NCBI RefSeq assembly: GCF_001422735.1
Contig: NZ_LMLZ01000001.1
Location: 369,233-433,232, forward strand
Source of the DNA: Acidovorax sp. Leaf78
GTDB taxonomy: Bacteria; Pseudomonadota; Gammaproteobacteria; Burkholderiales; Burkholderiaceae_C
Direction of reading: 5' to 3'
DNA length: 64,000 nucleotides
In this document: positions 35,542 through 44,799 of the stretch, in pieces
How the letters are laid out: every line of letters starts with the position of its first letter
How positions within the stretch are numbered: position 1 is the first letter of the stretch
Notes under the pieces: model-generated
The model's database searches: none
What the model was told of the DNA's origin: nothing
What the model saw: only the letters and a program-made list of their open reading frames with translations
Made by a program: the position numbers and the translations under genes

Positions 35542-35566
35542 AAAAACGGCCCTCAATGGGGCCGTT
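35542..35566 (-). terminator. Terminator of ribF-ileS-lspA
   Basis: On the minus strand AACGGCCC pairs with GGGCCGTT (35545-35552 with 35559-35566, six-base loop) and a T-run follows (35542-35546). It sits 34 bp after the lspA stop. Confidence 0.85.
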
Positions 35567-35599
35567 CAGGGAATGCGGGGCAGGGCAGCCGCCCAGCTT

Positions 35600-36130
35600 C
35601 TATTTGGACCGCTTGACCCGCAGCAGCTCGTCCAGGATCAGGCAGGCCGCCCCGATGCTGATGGCCGTATCGGCCAGGTTGAAGGCCGGGAAGTGCCCGC
35701 CCGGGAACATGCCCGAGAGGAAGTCCCAGTGGAAGTCCAGGAAGTCCACCACGTAGCCGTGCATCAGCCGGTCCACCACGTTGCCCACGGCGCCGCCGAG
35801 GATGCTGGCCAGCGAGAAGCAAAACAGCTTTTGCCCCGGGTGCGCGCGCAGTTGCCACACGATGAAGATCGTGGCCACCACGCCGATGGCAGTGAACAGC
35901 CAGCGCTGCCAGCCGCCCGCATTCGCGAGGAACGAGAACGCCGCCCCGGTGTTGTGGGCCCGCACGATGTTGAAGAAGCCGGTGACGAAGGTGGAGTCGC
36001 CGAGCCGGTAGTTGTCCAGGATGAAGGTCTTGGTCAACTGGTCGGCCACCAGCAGGACCACGGCCCAGACGAGCCAGGGCCACATGCTGGCGCCGGAGCG
36101 GCCGGAGAGTGAGCTGTTGCCGCGCGCCAT
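35600..36130 (-). CDS. lspA: Lipoprotein signal peptidase (signal peptidase II)
   Basis: The 176-residue protein has four transmembrane helices and the conserved LspA segments: [12 protein letters not shown] near residue 30, [18 protein letters not shown], then catalytic Asp boxes [18 protein letters not shown] and [14 protein letters not shown]. It cleaves lipoprotein signal peptides in the inner membrane after lipid attachment. The ATG overlaps the ileS stop by one base (TGATG), so the two are translationally coupled, as in many proteobacteria. The first 15 residues before the membrane helix are Ser-rich. It is the last gene of ribF-ileS-lspA. Confidence 0.95.
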   Translation of the reverse strand: MARGNSSLSGRSGASMWPWLVWAVVLLVADQLTKTFILDNYRLGDSTFVTGFFNIVRAHNTGAAFSFLANAGGWQRWLFTAIGVVATIFIVWQLRAHPGQKLFCFSLASILGGAVGNVVDRLMHGYVVDFLDFHWDFLSGMFPGGHFPAFNLADTAISIGAACLILDELLRVKRSK

Positions 36131-39003
36131 CACGCGTGCCTCCGGCTTTCGCCAGCGCCGTACAGGTTGCTGGTGCAGCGCCCGCAGATCGTGGGGTGCG
36201 CCGCATCGTGGCCCACATCGCTGCGGTAGTGCCAGCAGCGCTCGCACTTGGCATCGGAACTGGCACTCACGCTGATCTGCAGTGCGCTACCAGCTACCAA
36301 TTCGATAGCAGAGGTGATGAACACGAACTTGAGGTCATCGCCCAGGCTGGCCAGCAACGCATGGTCTTCGGGCGCCGCGGTCAGCACCACGTTGGCCTGC
36401 AGGGACGAGCCCACCTGGCCGCCGGCGCGCAGTGCCTCGATCTCCTTGTTCACCACGTCGCGGATCTCGCGCAGGCGGCTCCACTTGGCCAGCAGGCCTT
36501 CGTCGGCCCCTGCGATCGAGCCGTAGGTTTCGAGGAAGATGGAGTCGGACGAGCCGAACACCTTCCACGCCTCTTCGGCGGTGAACGACAGGAACGGCGC
36601 CATCCAGCGCAGCATGCCGTGGGTGATGTGGTACAGCGCGGTCTGGGCGCTGCGGCGCGCCAGGCTCTTGGGTGCGGTGGTGTAAAGCCGGTCTTTCAGT
36701 ACATCGAGGTAGAAGCCGCCCAGGTCTTCCGAGCAGTACAGCTGCAGCTTGGCCACCACGGGGTGGAACTCATAGACCTTGTAGTGCGCGAGCACCGTGG
36801 CCTGGAACTCGGCCGCACGCGTCAGCGCGTAGCGGTCGATCTCCAGCATCTGGTCGAACGGCACGGCGTCCGCGGCGGGGTCGAAGTCGCTCACATTGGC
36901 CAGCAAAAAGCGCAGCGTGTTGCGGATGCGGCGGTAGGCGTCCACCACGCGCGCCAGGATCTTCTCGTCCCCCGCGATGTCGCCCGAGTAGTCGCTGGCG
37001 GCCACCCACAGGCGGATGATTTCGGCGCCCAGCTTCTTGTTGATCTCCTGCGGGTCGATGCCGTTGCCCAGCGACTTGCTCATCTTGCGGCCCTGGCTGT
37101 CCACGGTGAAGCCGTGGGTCAGCAGACCGCGGTAGGGCGCGCGGCCTTCGAGCGCGCTGGCCAACAGCAGCGAGCTGTGGAACCAGCCGCGGTGCTGGTC
37201 GTGGCCTTCCAGGTACAGGTCGGCCTCGGGGCCGGTGTCGTGGTGCACGTTGGGGTGCGTGCCGCGCAGCACGTGGAAGAACGTGGAGCCGGAGTCGAAC
37301 CATACCTCCAGGATGTCGGTGCTCTTGGTGTAGCAGACAGCGTCTTCGGCACCCAGGATCTCCTCGGGCGTCACGCGGCTCCAGGCCTCGATGCCGCCCT
37401 TTTCCACTATGGCGGCGGCCTGGTCCATGATCTCCATGGTGCGCGGGTGCAGCTCGCCCGAGTCCTTGTGCAAGAAGAACGGGATGGGCACGCCCCAGCT
37501 GCGCTGGCGCGAGATGCACCAATCGGGCCGGTTGGCGATCATGTCGTGCAGGCGGCCCTTGCCGTTCTCGGGGTAGAAGCTCGTGTGCTCGATGGCTTCG
37601 AGGGCCGTCTGGCGCAGCGTCTTTTCGGCCTTGTCCTTGGTGAACACGCCTTCGCCTTCGTCCATGCGGATGAACCATTGCGCCGCGGCGCGGTAGATCA
37701 CCGGCGTCTTGTGGCGCCAGCAATGCGGGTAGCTGTGGGTGATCTCCTTGGTGGCCATCAGGCGGCCCGCATTGCGCAGCGCCTCGATGACCACGGGCAC
37801 GGCCTTCCAGATGTGCTGGCCGCCGAACAGCGGGAAGTCAGGCGCGTAAGTGCCATTGCCCTGAACGGGGTTCAGGATGTCGTCCAGCGCCAGGCCGTGG
37901 GACACGCAGGAGTTGAAATCCTCCAGCCCGTAGGCGGGCGAGGAGTGCACGATACCCGTACCGTCGTCGGCCGTGGCGTAGTCGGCCAGGTACACGGGCG
38001 ACAGGCGTCGGTAGCCGTAGCTGCCGTCCTCGCTGGCCACGTCGTACAGCGGGTGTTCGAATTCGAGGCCGCCCAGGTTCTTGCCTAGGGTGGTGGCCAG
38101 CACTTGGCCGGTGAGGCCGTAGCGCTCCAGGCACGAGGCCACCAGCGGTTCGGCCACCAGCAGCAGGCGCTCGCCGGCATCGACCAGCGCGTAGCTGATC
38201 TCGGGGTTCAGGTTCAGCGCCTGGTTGGCCGGGATGGTCCACGCGGTGGTGGTCCAGATCACCACGAAGGCGTCCTTGGCGAGCGCGGGCACGCCGAAGG
38301 CGGCGGCCAGCTTCGCAGGCTCGTGCGCCTTGAAGGCCACGTCCAGCGTGGTGCTCTTCTTGTCGGCGTATTCGATCTCGAACTCGGCCAGCGAGCTGCC
38401 GCAGTCGAAGCACCAGTACACGGGCTTCAGGCCCCGGTACACGAAGCCGCGCTCCATCACGCGCTTGAACGCACGGATCTCGCCCGCCTCGTTGGCGAAG
38501 TTCATGGTCTTGTAGGGGTTGTCCCATTCGCCGAGCACGCCCAGGCGCTGGAAGTCGCCCATCTGCTGCGCGATCTGCTCGGTGGCGAACGCCCGGCTTT
38601 TGGCCTGCATGTCGTCGCGGCTCAGGTTGCGGCCGTGTTTCTTCTCGATGGCGTTCTCGATCGGCAGGCCGTGGCAGTCCCAGCCGGGCACGTACAGCGC
38701 GTCGAAGCCTTCGAGCTGGCGCGCCTTGGTGATCATGTCCTTCAGGATCTTGTTGACCGCGTGGCCCATGTGGATCTGGCCATTGGCATAGGGCGGGCCG
38801 TCGTGCAGGATGAACTTGGGCGCGCCCCGGCGGGCATCGCGCAGGCGCTTGTAGATGCCTTTGTCGTCCCACTCCTTGACCCAGCCCGGCTCGCGCTTGG
38901 GCAGGTCGCCGCGCATGGGGAAGGGGGTGTCGGGCAGGTTCAGGGTGCTGCGGTAGTCCGTGGCGGTGGGGGCGGACGCGGAACTGACGTTGTCGTCGGA
39001 CAT
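36130..39003 (-). CDS. ileS: Isoleucyl-tRNA synthetase
   Basis: At 957 residues this is a full-length class I synthetase. The HIGH-type motif is [17 protein letters not shown] near residue 72 and the KMSKS loop is [10 protein letters not shown]. The editing domain lies between them and a C-terminal zinc ribbon carries two Cys pairs ([12 protein letters not shown] and CGRC). The enzyme charges tRNA-Ile with isoleucine and hydrolyses misactivated valine. Near the C-terminus [14 protein letters not shown] is encoded by a family-1 repeat (36281-36312), a surprising spot in an essential gene. Its start lies 109 bp after the ribF stop. Confidence 0.97.
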   Translation of the reverse strand: MSDDNVSSASAPTATDYRSTLNLPDTPFPMRGDLPKREPGWVKEWDDKGIYKRLRDARRGAPKFILHDGPPYANGQIHMGHAVNKILKDMITKARQLEGFDALYVPGWDCHGLPIENAIEKKHGRNLSRDDMQAKSRAFATEQIAQQMGDFQRLGVLGEWDNPYKTMNFANEAGEIRAFKRVMERGFVYRGLKPVYWCFDCGSSLAEFEIEYADKKSTTLDVAFKAHEPAKLAAAFGVPALAKDAFVVIWTTTAWTIPANQALNLNPEISYALVDAGERLLLVAEPLVASCLERYGLTGQVLATTLGKNLGGLEFEHPLYDVASEDGSYGYRRLSPVYLADYATADDGTGIVHSSPAYGLEDFNSCVSHGLALDDILNPVQGNGTYAPDFPLFGGQHIWKAVPVVIEALRNAGRLMATKEITHSYPHCWRHKTPVIYRAAAQWFIRMDEGEGVFTKDKAEKTLRQTALEAIEHTSFYPENGKGRLHDMIANRPDWCISRQRSWGVPIPFFLHKDSGELHPRTMEIMDQAAAIVEKGGIEAWSRVTPEEILGAEDAVCYTKSTDILEVWFDSGSTFFHVLRGTHPNVHHDTGPEADLYLEGHDQHRGWFHSSLLLASALEGRAPYRGLLTHGFTVDSQGRKMSKSLGNGIDPQEINKKLGAEIIRLWVAASDYSGDIAGDEKILARVVDAYRRIRNTLRFLLANVSDFDPAADAVPFDQMLEIDRYALTRAAEFQATVLAHYKVYEFHPVVAKLQLYCSEDLGGFYLDVLKDRLYTTAPKSLARRSAQTALYHITHGMLRWMAPFLSFTAEEAWKVFGSSDSIFLETYGSIAGADEGLLAKWSRLREIRDVVNKEIEALRAGGQVGSSLQANVVLTAAPEDHALLASLGDDLKFVFITSAIELVAGSALQISVSASSDAKCERCWHYRSDVGHDAAHPTICGRCTSNLYGAGESRRHA
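36281..36312 (-). repeat. Family-1 repeat, copy F (inside ileS)
   Basis: In the sense of ileS it reads GCTATCGAATTGGTAGC (36309 to 36293) then GGTAGCGCA, the first palindrome plus the beginning of the second. It is read Ala-Ile-Glu-Leu-Val-Ala, in the same frame as copies A, B, E and H. Confidence 0.65.
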
Positions 39004-39112
39004 GAAGAGGCCTTAAAAACTGAACATTCCGGGGCGTGCCCGGAAGGGGGGAGGGGGTGCGCGAAAAGGATGTGTGTGCCCGCTCAGGCGGGCGCTGCGG
39101 TAAGCAGCCCCC

Positions 39113-40162
39113 TCAAATTCGGTCGCGCGTGGTCTGGCGCCGGGTCTCGGTGTGCGACGCGATGGCGGCCGTCGCAAAGTAGGCGCGCGCATCGTCGCAG
39201 TCCTTGGCGATGCCCGTTGTCAGGGCGTCCAGGCTGTCGTACTTGAGCTCGTCGTGCAGTTTGTGCAGCAGTTCCACCCGCACGATTTTACCGTACGCCC
39301 CCTCGGGGTCCAGATCGGCGGGCCATTGCAGGCAGTGGGTTTCGAGCAGCACGCGTCCGCCGTTGACGTCGTTGGGGTCCAGCGAAGGCCGCACGCCCAG
39401 GTTGGCCACGCCGTGCAGAGGCACATCGCCCAGGCCATGCACCAGCACCGCGAAGATGCCGCTGGCGGCGGGCTTCCAGTGGGCAAACCGCAGGTTCAGC
39501 GTGCGAAATCCGTCGCCGGCCCCCGCGCCGGTGGCGCCCAGCTCGCGCCCCAGCTTGCGGCCATGCACCACGTGGCCCGAGATGGTGTAGGGACGCCCCA
39601 GCAGGCGCGCCGCGGATTCCATGTCGCCCCGGCCCAGCGCGTCGCGCACCGCCGAGCTCGACACCCGAAGGCCATGCACCTCGTAGCTGTTCATGCGCGC
39701 CACGTCGAAGCCCCGGGCCTGGCCGGCGGCGTCCAGCATGGCGTAGTCGCCCGCGCGCTGGCGGCCGAACCGGAAGTCGTCGCCCACCAGCACATAGCGC
39801 GCGTTCAGGCCGCGCATCAGCACCTCGTCGATGAACTCGGCCGGCGACTGGGCGGCCAGTCGCGCATCGAACGGCAGCACCACGGTCTGCTGCACGCCGC
39901 ACCGCGCCAGCTCGGTGAGCTTGTCGCGCAGCGTACCGATGCGGGCCGGCGCCAGCTCGGGCTTGTTGTGCGCCCCGGCGAAGTAGTCGCGCGGGTGGGG
40001 CTCGAAGGTCAGCACGCAGCTTTCGACCCCGCGGTGCGCCGCCTCGCTGTTGAGCAGGGCCAGCATGGCCTGGTGACCTCGGTGCACCCCGTCGAAGTTG
40101 CCGATGGTCAGCGCGCACGCGCTGGCGATGCCCCGGTGGTGGAATCCGCGAAAGATCTTCAT
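39113..40162 (-). CDS. ribF: Bifunctional riboflavin kinase / FAD synthetase
   Basis: This 349-residue enzyme has the N-terminal FAD synthetase (adenylyltransferase) domain with IGNFDGVHRGHQAML near residue 20 and the C-terminal riboflavin kinase domain (about 185-335), including YTISGHVVHGRKLGRELGAT and GVANLGVRPS. It converts riboflavin to FMN and then FAD. The ATG at 40162 gives the normal start (KIFRGFHHRG). It is the first gene of ribF-ileS-lspA. The upstream 334 bp carry two repeats and no FMN riboswitch that I can see. Confidence 0.95.
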   Translation of the reverse strand: MKIFRGFHHRGIASACALTIGNFDGVHRGHQAMLALLNSEAAHRGVESCVLTFEPHPRDYFAGAHNKPELAPARIGTLRDKLTELARCGVQQTVVLPFDARLAAQSPAEFIDEVLMRGLNARYVLVGDDFRFGRQRAGDYAMLDAAGQARGFDVARMNSYEVHGLRVSSSAVRDALGRGDMESAARLLGRPYTISGHVVHGRKLGRELGATGAGAGDGFRTLNLRFAHWKPAASGIFAVLVHGLGDVPLHGVANLGVRPSLDPNDVNGGRVLLETHCLQWPADLDPEGAYGKIVRVELLHKLHDELKYDSLDALTTGIAKDCDDARAYFATAAIASHTETRRQTTRDRI

Positions 40163-40166
40163 TGGT

Positions 40167-40219
40167 TTGTTATCTTTTTGATAGCAGCACGCGCATATCC
40201 ATCAAGCGCAGGACGCCAA
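40167..40219 (+). repeat. Family-1 repeat, copy G (upstream of ribF)
   Basis: TTATCTTTTTGATAGC followed by GCGCATATCCATCAAGCGC, the two-hairpin pattern with moderate conservation, directly upstream of the ribF ATG. Confidence 0.65.
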
Positions 40220-40340
40220 TTTGTCATCAAAACGGAGTATATTGTGACCGAGGGGCCTTCCAGAGCAGGGTGGCCCGCGAGACATCCGCGTTCCGATTAC
40301 TAGGGAGCCTCTGTACGATTCGGGCGGCAAGTGAGCGCTG

Positions 40341-40425
40341 CGGATCGGGATGGGCTGCAAGGCGCAAAGCGCAGCAATAGCCGTAGCTATTGCGAGCATG
40401 AGCAACGCCGCAGACCGCCCGAGAC
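40341..40425 (+). repeat. Long imperfect stem-loop upstream of the HNH gene
   Basis: A perfect inner hairpin GCAATAGC (40374-40381) with GCTATTGC (40386-40393, CGTA loop) sits inside outer arms that pair imperfectly: GCGGATCGGGATGGGCT with AGACCGCCCGAGACCGC. A small GCGC-AAA-GCGC hairpin lies within the left arm. From memory, similar sequence recurs in Comamonadaceae genomes, but only one copy is in this window. Confidence 0.5.
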
Positions 40426-40460
40426 CGCAGATGCACACGGCGCGCCGATTCGTGCAGAGG

Positions 40461-40499
40461 TTTCCTGGTGTTCATTCTTGTTCCAGGAGGCGTGTTTTG
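40461..40499 (+). promoter_or_regulatory. SD-sequestering hairpin and TTG start of the HNH gene
   Basis: TTTCCTGG (40461-40468) can pair over eight positions with CCAGGAGG (40483-40490), including two G-U pairs, leaving a 14-base loop. The right arm contains the whole AGGAGG Shine-Dalgarno, which lies six bases before the TTG start at 40497. The arrangement would restrain translation. Confidence 0.6.
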
Positions 40500-41054
40500 A
40501 AGGTCTTGAAGCTGTCGGCCCAAGGGCTGCCCCAATCATGGATTTCGCTCGAACAGGCGGTCATCCACTACGCCGCCGATGAGGTGCGCTGGGAATCAGG
40601 CGCCCACATCGCCCGGTTCCGCGGTGGGTACAACGCTGTCACCGGCGAGCAGTCGGTGATCGCGGTGAACAGCATCATCGGGACCAAGGGCGTGCCGGGC
40701 ATCAACCCGTTCGACCTGAAACCCAGCCTCACCAACAGCAAGCTCTTCGCCCGCGACCGCAACGTCTGCGCCTACTGCGGCGGCCATTTCCACGAAGAAG
40801 ACCTCACGCGCGAACACATCGTGCCCTTTGCCCGCAACGGGCAGGATCACTGGATGAACGTGGTCACGGCCTGCCGCCCCTGCAACCACCGAAAGGGCCC
40901 GCGCACCCCCGAACAGGCCCACATGCCACTGCTGTACGCGCCCTACATCCCCAGCCTGTGGGAAGACTTCATCCTGCGCAACCGGCGCATCCTGGCCGAC
41001 CAGATGGAGTTTCTGATCGCCCATGTGCCCAAATCGTCGCGGCTGCTGGGATAG
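40497..41054 (+). CDS. HNH endonuclease
   Basis: The 185-residue protein carries an HNH nuclease domain at about 88-134 with zinc-binding pairs C91/C94 (CAYC) and C126/C129 (CRPC) and catalytic REH107, N121 and N130/H131. A strong AGGAGG six bases upstream selects a TTG at 40497; other in-frame starts upstream lie in non-coding-looking sequence. Stand-alone HNH proteins of this type are common in beta-proteobacteria and poorly characterised. They may act in DNA repair, restriction or defence. No methyltransferase or mobile gene adjoins it, so a restriction or homing role is unsupported. Confidence 0.88.
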   Translation: MKVLKLSAQGLPQSWISLEQAVIHYAADEVRWESGAHIARFRGGYNAVTGEQSVIAVNSIIGTKGVPGINPFDLKPSLTNSKLFARDRNVCAYCGGHFHEEDLTREHIVPFARNGQDHWMNVVTACRPCNHRKGPRTPEQAHMPLLYAPYIPSLWEDFILRNRRILADQMEFLIAHVPKSSRLLG

Positions 41055-41140
41055 TGCAGCGGATGCTTCGTAGAGAAGGCCCGCCCCGCTGAAGAGCAGG
41101 GGCCAGAGCTTCGAGTTGCGCTGCGCTGCGGCTGTACGCC

Positions 41141-42451
41141 TTATGCGGGCTTGTGCGCAGTGACCACAAACCCGTGGACAGGCTGTCCACCCTCATGGCG
41201 CAGTACCGTGTCCTCGATCACCACAGCGTCGAATCCGGCACGCTTGCAAAGAGCTTCCACGTGGCTTCGTTTGTGGGTGTAACGCCCCGAGGGCAGCAGC
41301 ACCAGATCAGCGCCTGTTTCTTCGCCGATCTCGCACGAGAAGATCAGTTCACCGTCCGCGGCAAGCACGCGGAAGGCATTGGGAATGGCTTGCGTCAAGT
41401 CGCCGGCATAGATGAATACATCCAGTGCAGCCACCACCTGGTACAGACCTTCCGGTGTGTCTTTCAGCGCATCGTGCAGATTGACGGTGTGGAACCGGTC
41501 GTACACGTTGTGGCGAGCCGCCTGTTCCACCATCTTGAGTGAAACGTCCACACCGATCAAGGCACCTTCCAGGCGGCCCAGACACACTCCGAGCAGACCT
41601 GTGCCGCAGCCAAGGTCCAGCACGTTGAGCTTCTTGTGCGGATAGCGAGCCAGGATCTGGTCGGCTACTTGCTTGGGCAACTGGTACTTGAGACCGCGGA
41701 CCATGTGCTGGTCATAAATTTCGGCCATGCCGTCGAACAGCGGACGGGTCAGCTCTGCAGGCTGCTGCGCCGGCGTACGGCCGTTGGCAAGCTCGGCGTA
41801 GTACTGGTAGACCGCATCATCCGGCGCCAGAGCCAGCAGTGCCGACGTGTCCTTGGCGGCATCGGCGGCCTTGCCAGCGGCCACGCAGGCCTGCACTCGG
41901 CCGACCAGCGATTGCGTGTCGGTAGGGTTGGCTGCGATCAGGGCGTCCCACACGGCAAGTGACTCGTCATGGCGGCCCAGCTCGCTCAGGTCGCGCGCCA
42001 GCAGGCGCTGCAGCGTGGCATCGCCGGGCACCAAGACCAGGCCGCGGCGCAGATGGCGGACGGCCATTTCAGCGTGTCCCGAGCGATGGGCGATGTCAAC
42101 GACACCTGCCAGTACCTGCAGATTCTGGGGTTCCAGTGCAGCCACCTTCTCCGCTGTTTCCACAGCTTCTTGAAACTGGTTCTGGCGGGCCAGGAGCAAC
42201 GCCAGCTCCAGCAGGCCGGGTCCCCAGGCCGGGGCCAGCGACACTGCCTTGCGCAGCGATTCAAATGCGCCCTTCACATTGCCAGCCTTTTCCGCCAGCA
42301 GGCCGCCGAGCATGTGCACGCGCGCATCCTGGGGCCACAGTGCGTTGGCCTTGTTCAGCGTCGCCGCAGCGTTTCTGAGGTCGCCCTTCGTGAGCTGCTC
42401 ACGGGCTTTGGTCAAGTACTTGAGATTGGGATCGTTCGCTGTGGCGCTCAT
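41141..42451 (-). CDS. TPR protein fused to a SAM-dependent methyltransferase
   Basis: Of 436 residues, the first 225 form about six tetratricopeptide-like helical pairs (AREQLTKGDLRNAAATLNKA, LLAEKAGNVKGAFESLRKAV, LALLLARQNQFQEAVETAEKV and so on). The C-terminal part is a class I methyltransferase with motif I LNVLDLGCGTGLLG near residue 280 and the acidic GVDVSLKMVEQA strand after it. The TPRs probably bind a protein or other partner that is methylated or localised; the substrate is unknown. The ATG at 42451 is the only good start. It stands alone on the minus strand. Confidence 0.88.
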   Translation of the reverse strand: MSATANDPNLKYLTKAREQLTKGDLRNAAATLNKANALWPQDARVHMLGGLLAEKAGNVKGAFESLRKAVSLAPAWGPGLLELALLLARQNQFQEAVETAEKVAALEPQNLQVLAGVVDIAHRSGHAEMAVRHLRRGLVLVPGDATLQRLLARDLSELGRHDESLAVWDALIAANPTDTQSLVGRVQACVAAGKAADAAKDTSALLALAPDDAVYQYYAELANGRTPAQQPAELTRPLFDGMAEIYDQHMVRGLKYQLPKQVADQILARYPHKKLNVLDLGCGTGLLGVCLGRLEGALIGVDVSLKMVEQAARHNVYDRFHTVNLHDALKDTPEGLYQVVAALDVFIYAGDLTQAIPNAFRVLAADGELIFSCEIGEETGADLVLLPSGRYTHKRSHVEALCKRAGFDAVVIEDTVLRHEGGQPVHGFVVTAHKPA

Positions 42452-42625
42452 GGGTGCAGAGGAGTTGCATCAGACCGTCGGTCAGTCAGTCTGAAAGGCT
42501 GTCGGTGTCCGGTTGTTCTACCGGGCAAAACCGAGATTATCCAGGATTCGCGCAGACCGCCGCCTTGTGGTGGCCTGCGCGCCTGGCATTGCCAGCGCAG
42601 GCCCTCGCCGCATGCCTTGCGCCGT

Positions 42626-44725
42626 TCACGGATGCGCGGCGTCGGCTCGCGGACGACCGGCGTCTGGCTGTGGTCCCACGCGCTGCGCGCCCAGAGTCAA
42701 CGTAAAGCACGCCCCCTCCCCAGGCCTGGACTCCACTGTGATGTCACCACCGTGCAGCCGCGCCACGCGGCGCGTCACCCACAGGCCCAGGCCGAAGCCC
42801 TTGCTCTGGTCGGTGCGGTCCCCGCGTTCGAACCGCTGGAAGATGCGGTTCATCACCTCCAGCGACATGCCCGAGCCCTCGTCCGCGACGGAAATCTCCA
42901 GCAGGCCCGAATCTGCTTTTCGGGCTGCGATGAAGATCTCTCCCGCCGACGCGTACTTCACCGCGTTGTCGACCAGGTTGGACAGCGCAATGCGCACCAG
43001 CGTCTCGTCGCACACCCACTCCTCGGGAGCAGACTCGGTGAAAAGGCGCAGGCGGTGGCGGGGGGACCAGTGCACCAGCTGGGCGGCGTGTTCCAGCAGA
43101 TCGGCCACCCGCACGGGGGAGGCCTGCAGCGTGAATCCCGCCGTGTCCAGCCGCTCGCTGATGAGGCAGCTGTCCACCAGCGAGGTCAATCGCCGGCAGG
43201 CGCGGCGCATCTGGGCGGCGCGGTCTTTTTGCACGGTCAGGTCGGGCGAGGGGAACGCCTGCTGCTCGGCCGCAGCGCTGTCCACCACGGCCAGGGGCGT
43301 CCTGAACTCATGGCTGATCATGTGAAAGAACTGCCGCTGCTCCAGCCGCAACTCCCGCTCGTTGTCGAGCGCGTGCCCCAACGCCACCTGCGTGTGCGAG
43401 AGCTCCGACGTGCGCTGCTCGATGCGCTCTTCCAGCGACTGCTCGGACTGCGCCAGCCGCGCGATGGCCAGGTCCTTGACGCGCTGGATGTCCCGATAGC
43501 GCACGACCAGGCCCACGAAGACGGCGCAGGCGATCAGCAGCGTGAAGACGATGATTTCCGCCTGCCACAGCGCGGTGGCATCGATGTTCCAGTGCAGTGC
43601 GCCGGTCATGATGATGGTGATCGGAACACCCGCCACCGCATGCAGTCCATAGGCGGCCAGGAGCAGCGTGTGCAGGGCCCGCTTCTCGCGCCGCCGCAGC
43701 GCCAGCACGCACAGTGCGATGGCGATCAAATCGCTGGTGATCAGCGACAGCAGATTCACCCAGGCCACCGAGCCATAGAAGCCGAGGGGAACGCTGAGCG
43801 AGCCTGCCAGATTGAGGGCGACCAGCCCGATGAGCAGCTTGTCCGTGCGGCGGTAGCGGCTGGTGCGCGACAGCTGCTGGCGGACCTGCCACGCCAGCGT
43901 GGCGGCCAGCATGAACGCACCGATGCCCACGGCGTGGCTTGCCATCTGCGTGAGCGCGGCCGGCGCCCACAGGCTGGAGTAGCCCCGCACATTGAAGATG
44001 TGGATGAAGCTCACTGTCCCCAGTACGGCCAGGGCCATGAGCGAGCGGGTGCGGAAGATGGCAGCGGCGGCCCACACCGCCAGCAGCAGTGCGGCCATGG
44101 CACCAAAGTACAGCCCCATCACGCGCTCCGAGCGGGCCAACGCGGTGGCCAGCGCCTGGGTCCCCAGAATGCTGCCTTGCAACTGCATGGCGCTGGTCGT
44201 CTCAATGCGGATGAGCGCGGTCGCGCCGGGCGCCAGCCGAAACAGATGCTGGCGAACCCCCGATTTGTGCGCCGACGGCACATGGTCTCCGCTGATCTGT
44301 GCGGACCAGTCCCCACTCGCGCTGCGCTGGTACAGCGTGATGGAATCCAGGTACGTGGGTTGTGCCAGAAGCCACAGTGCACCGGGGTCCGTGCCGGGTG
44401 GCAGCGCCGGGACGTCGAAGCGAAGCCAGACCGGATGGCTCAGATATCCCGCGCTGAGCGAGTGCCTCAAGCGCGCGACGCCAGCCTGCGCTTGCGCCGT
44501 CGCCACATCATCGGGGCCCAGCCGGTGGTCCGGATCGTCCAGCCGATCCATGGGGAGGTCCCATCCCAGCTGCCATTGAAAGTCCTGCGCCACCGCGTTG
44601 GCGTGCGAAAACAACGCTGAAAAAAACAGCCAGCCCATCACCAGCCACAGCCGCAGGCCGCGCGCACCAAAGGTTGCCGCCGGATGGGGGATATGGGTCG
44701 TGAGTATTCGTGAGTTCTCGTGCAT
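42626..44725 (-). CDS. Sensor histidine kinase with 7TMR-DISM sensor
   Basis: The 699-residue kinase starts with a signal sequence or membrane helix (about 26-42), then a periplasmic 7TMR-DISMED2-type ligand domain (about 48-185) and seven transmembrane helices (about 190-395). A coiled coil (about 410-455) leads into the kinase core. The phosphorylated residue is His472 in HMISHEFRTPLAVVD, the N box is NLVDNAVKYAS, and the G box ends at GFGLGLWVTRRVARLHGGD. DISM sensors are thought to bind carbohydrates or other small molecules. It is divergent from the response regulator gene with 74 bp between starts, its obvious partner. Confidence 0.93.
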   Translation of the reverse strand: MHENSRILTTHIPHPAATFGARGLRLWLVMGWLFFSALFSHANAVAQDFQWQLGWDLPMDRLDDPDHRLGPDDVATAQAQAGVARLRHSLSAGYLSHPVWLRFDVPALPPGTDPGALWLLAQPTYLDSITLYQRSASGDWSAQISGDHVPSAHKSGVRQHLFRLAPGATALIRIETTSAMQLQGSILGTQALATALARSERVMGLYFGAMAALLLAVWAAAAIFRTRSLMALAVLGTVSFIHIFNVRGYSSLWAPAALTQMASHAVGIGAFMLAATLAWQVRQQLSRTSRYRRTDKLLIGLVALNLAGSLSVPLGFYGSVAWVNLLSLITSDLIAIALCVLALRRREKRALHTLLLAAYGLHAVAGVPITIIMTGALHWNIDATALWQAEIIVFTLLIACAVFVGLVVRYRDIQRVKDLAIARLAQSEQSLEERIEQRTSELSHTQVALGHALDNERELRLEQRQFFHMISHEFRTPLAVVDSAAAEQQAFPSPDLTVQKDRAAQMRRACRRLTSLVDSCLISERLDTAGFTLQASPVRVADLLEHAAQLVHWSPRHRLRLFTESAPEEWVCDETLVRIALSNLVDNAVKYASAGEIFIAARKADSGLLEISVADEGSGMSLEVMNRIFQRFERGDRTDQSKGFGLGLWVTRRVARLHGGDITVESRPGEGACFTLTLGAQRVGPQPDAGRPRADAAHP

Positions 44726-44799
44726 GGCTCGGTACAAAGGGCACTGCCACAATAGTACGTATCAATCTGTTTCGCGACCTGCAAAGCCCCATTTTTCCC

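Larger units (their letters stand above)
40163..40496. other. Divergent ribF/HNH intergenic region
   Basis: This 334-bp region holds a family-1 repeat near 40167-40219, a long imperfect stem-loop at 40341-40425 and an SD-covering hairpin at 40461-40490. A TATACT -10-like hexamer for ribF is possible at 40236-40241 on the minus strand, without a good -35. No further gene is visible. Confidence 0.5.

Noticed and set aside
40163-40496. FMN riboswitch upstream of ribF
   Set aside because: No conserved RFN element segments could be found; the region is occupied by repeats.
41969-44620. An 883-codon plus-strand frame over the methyltransferase and kinase genes
   Set aside because: Shadow of two minus-strand genes with clear domains.
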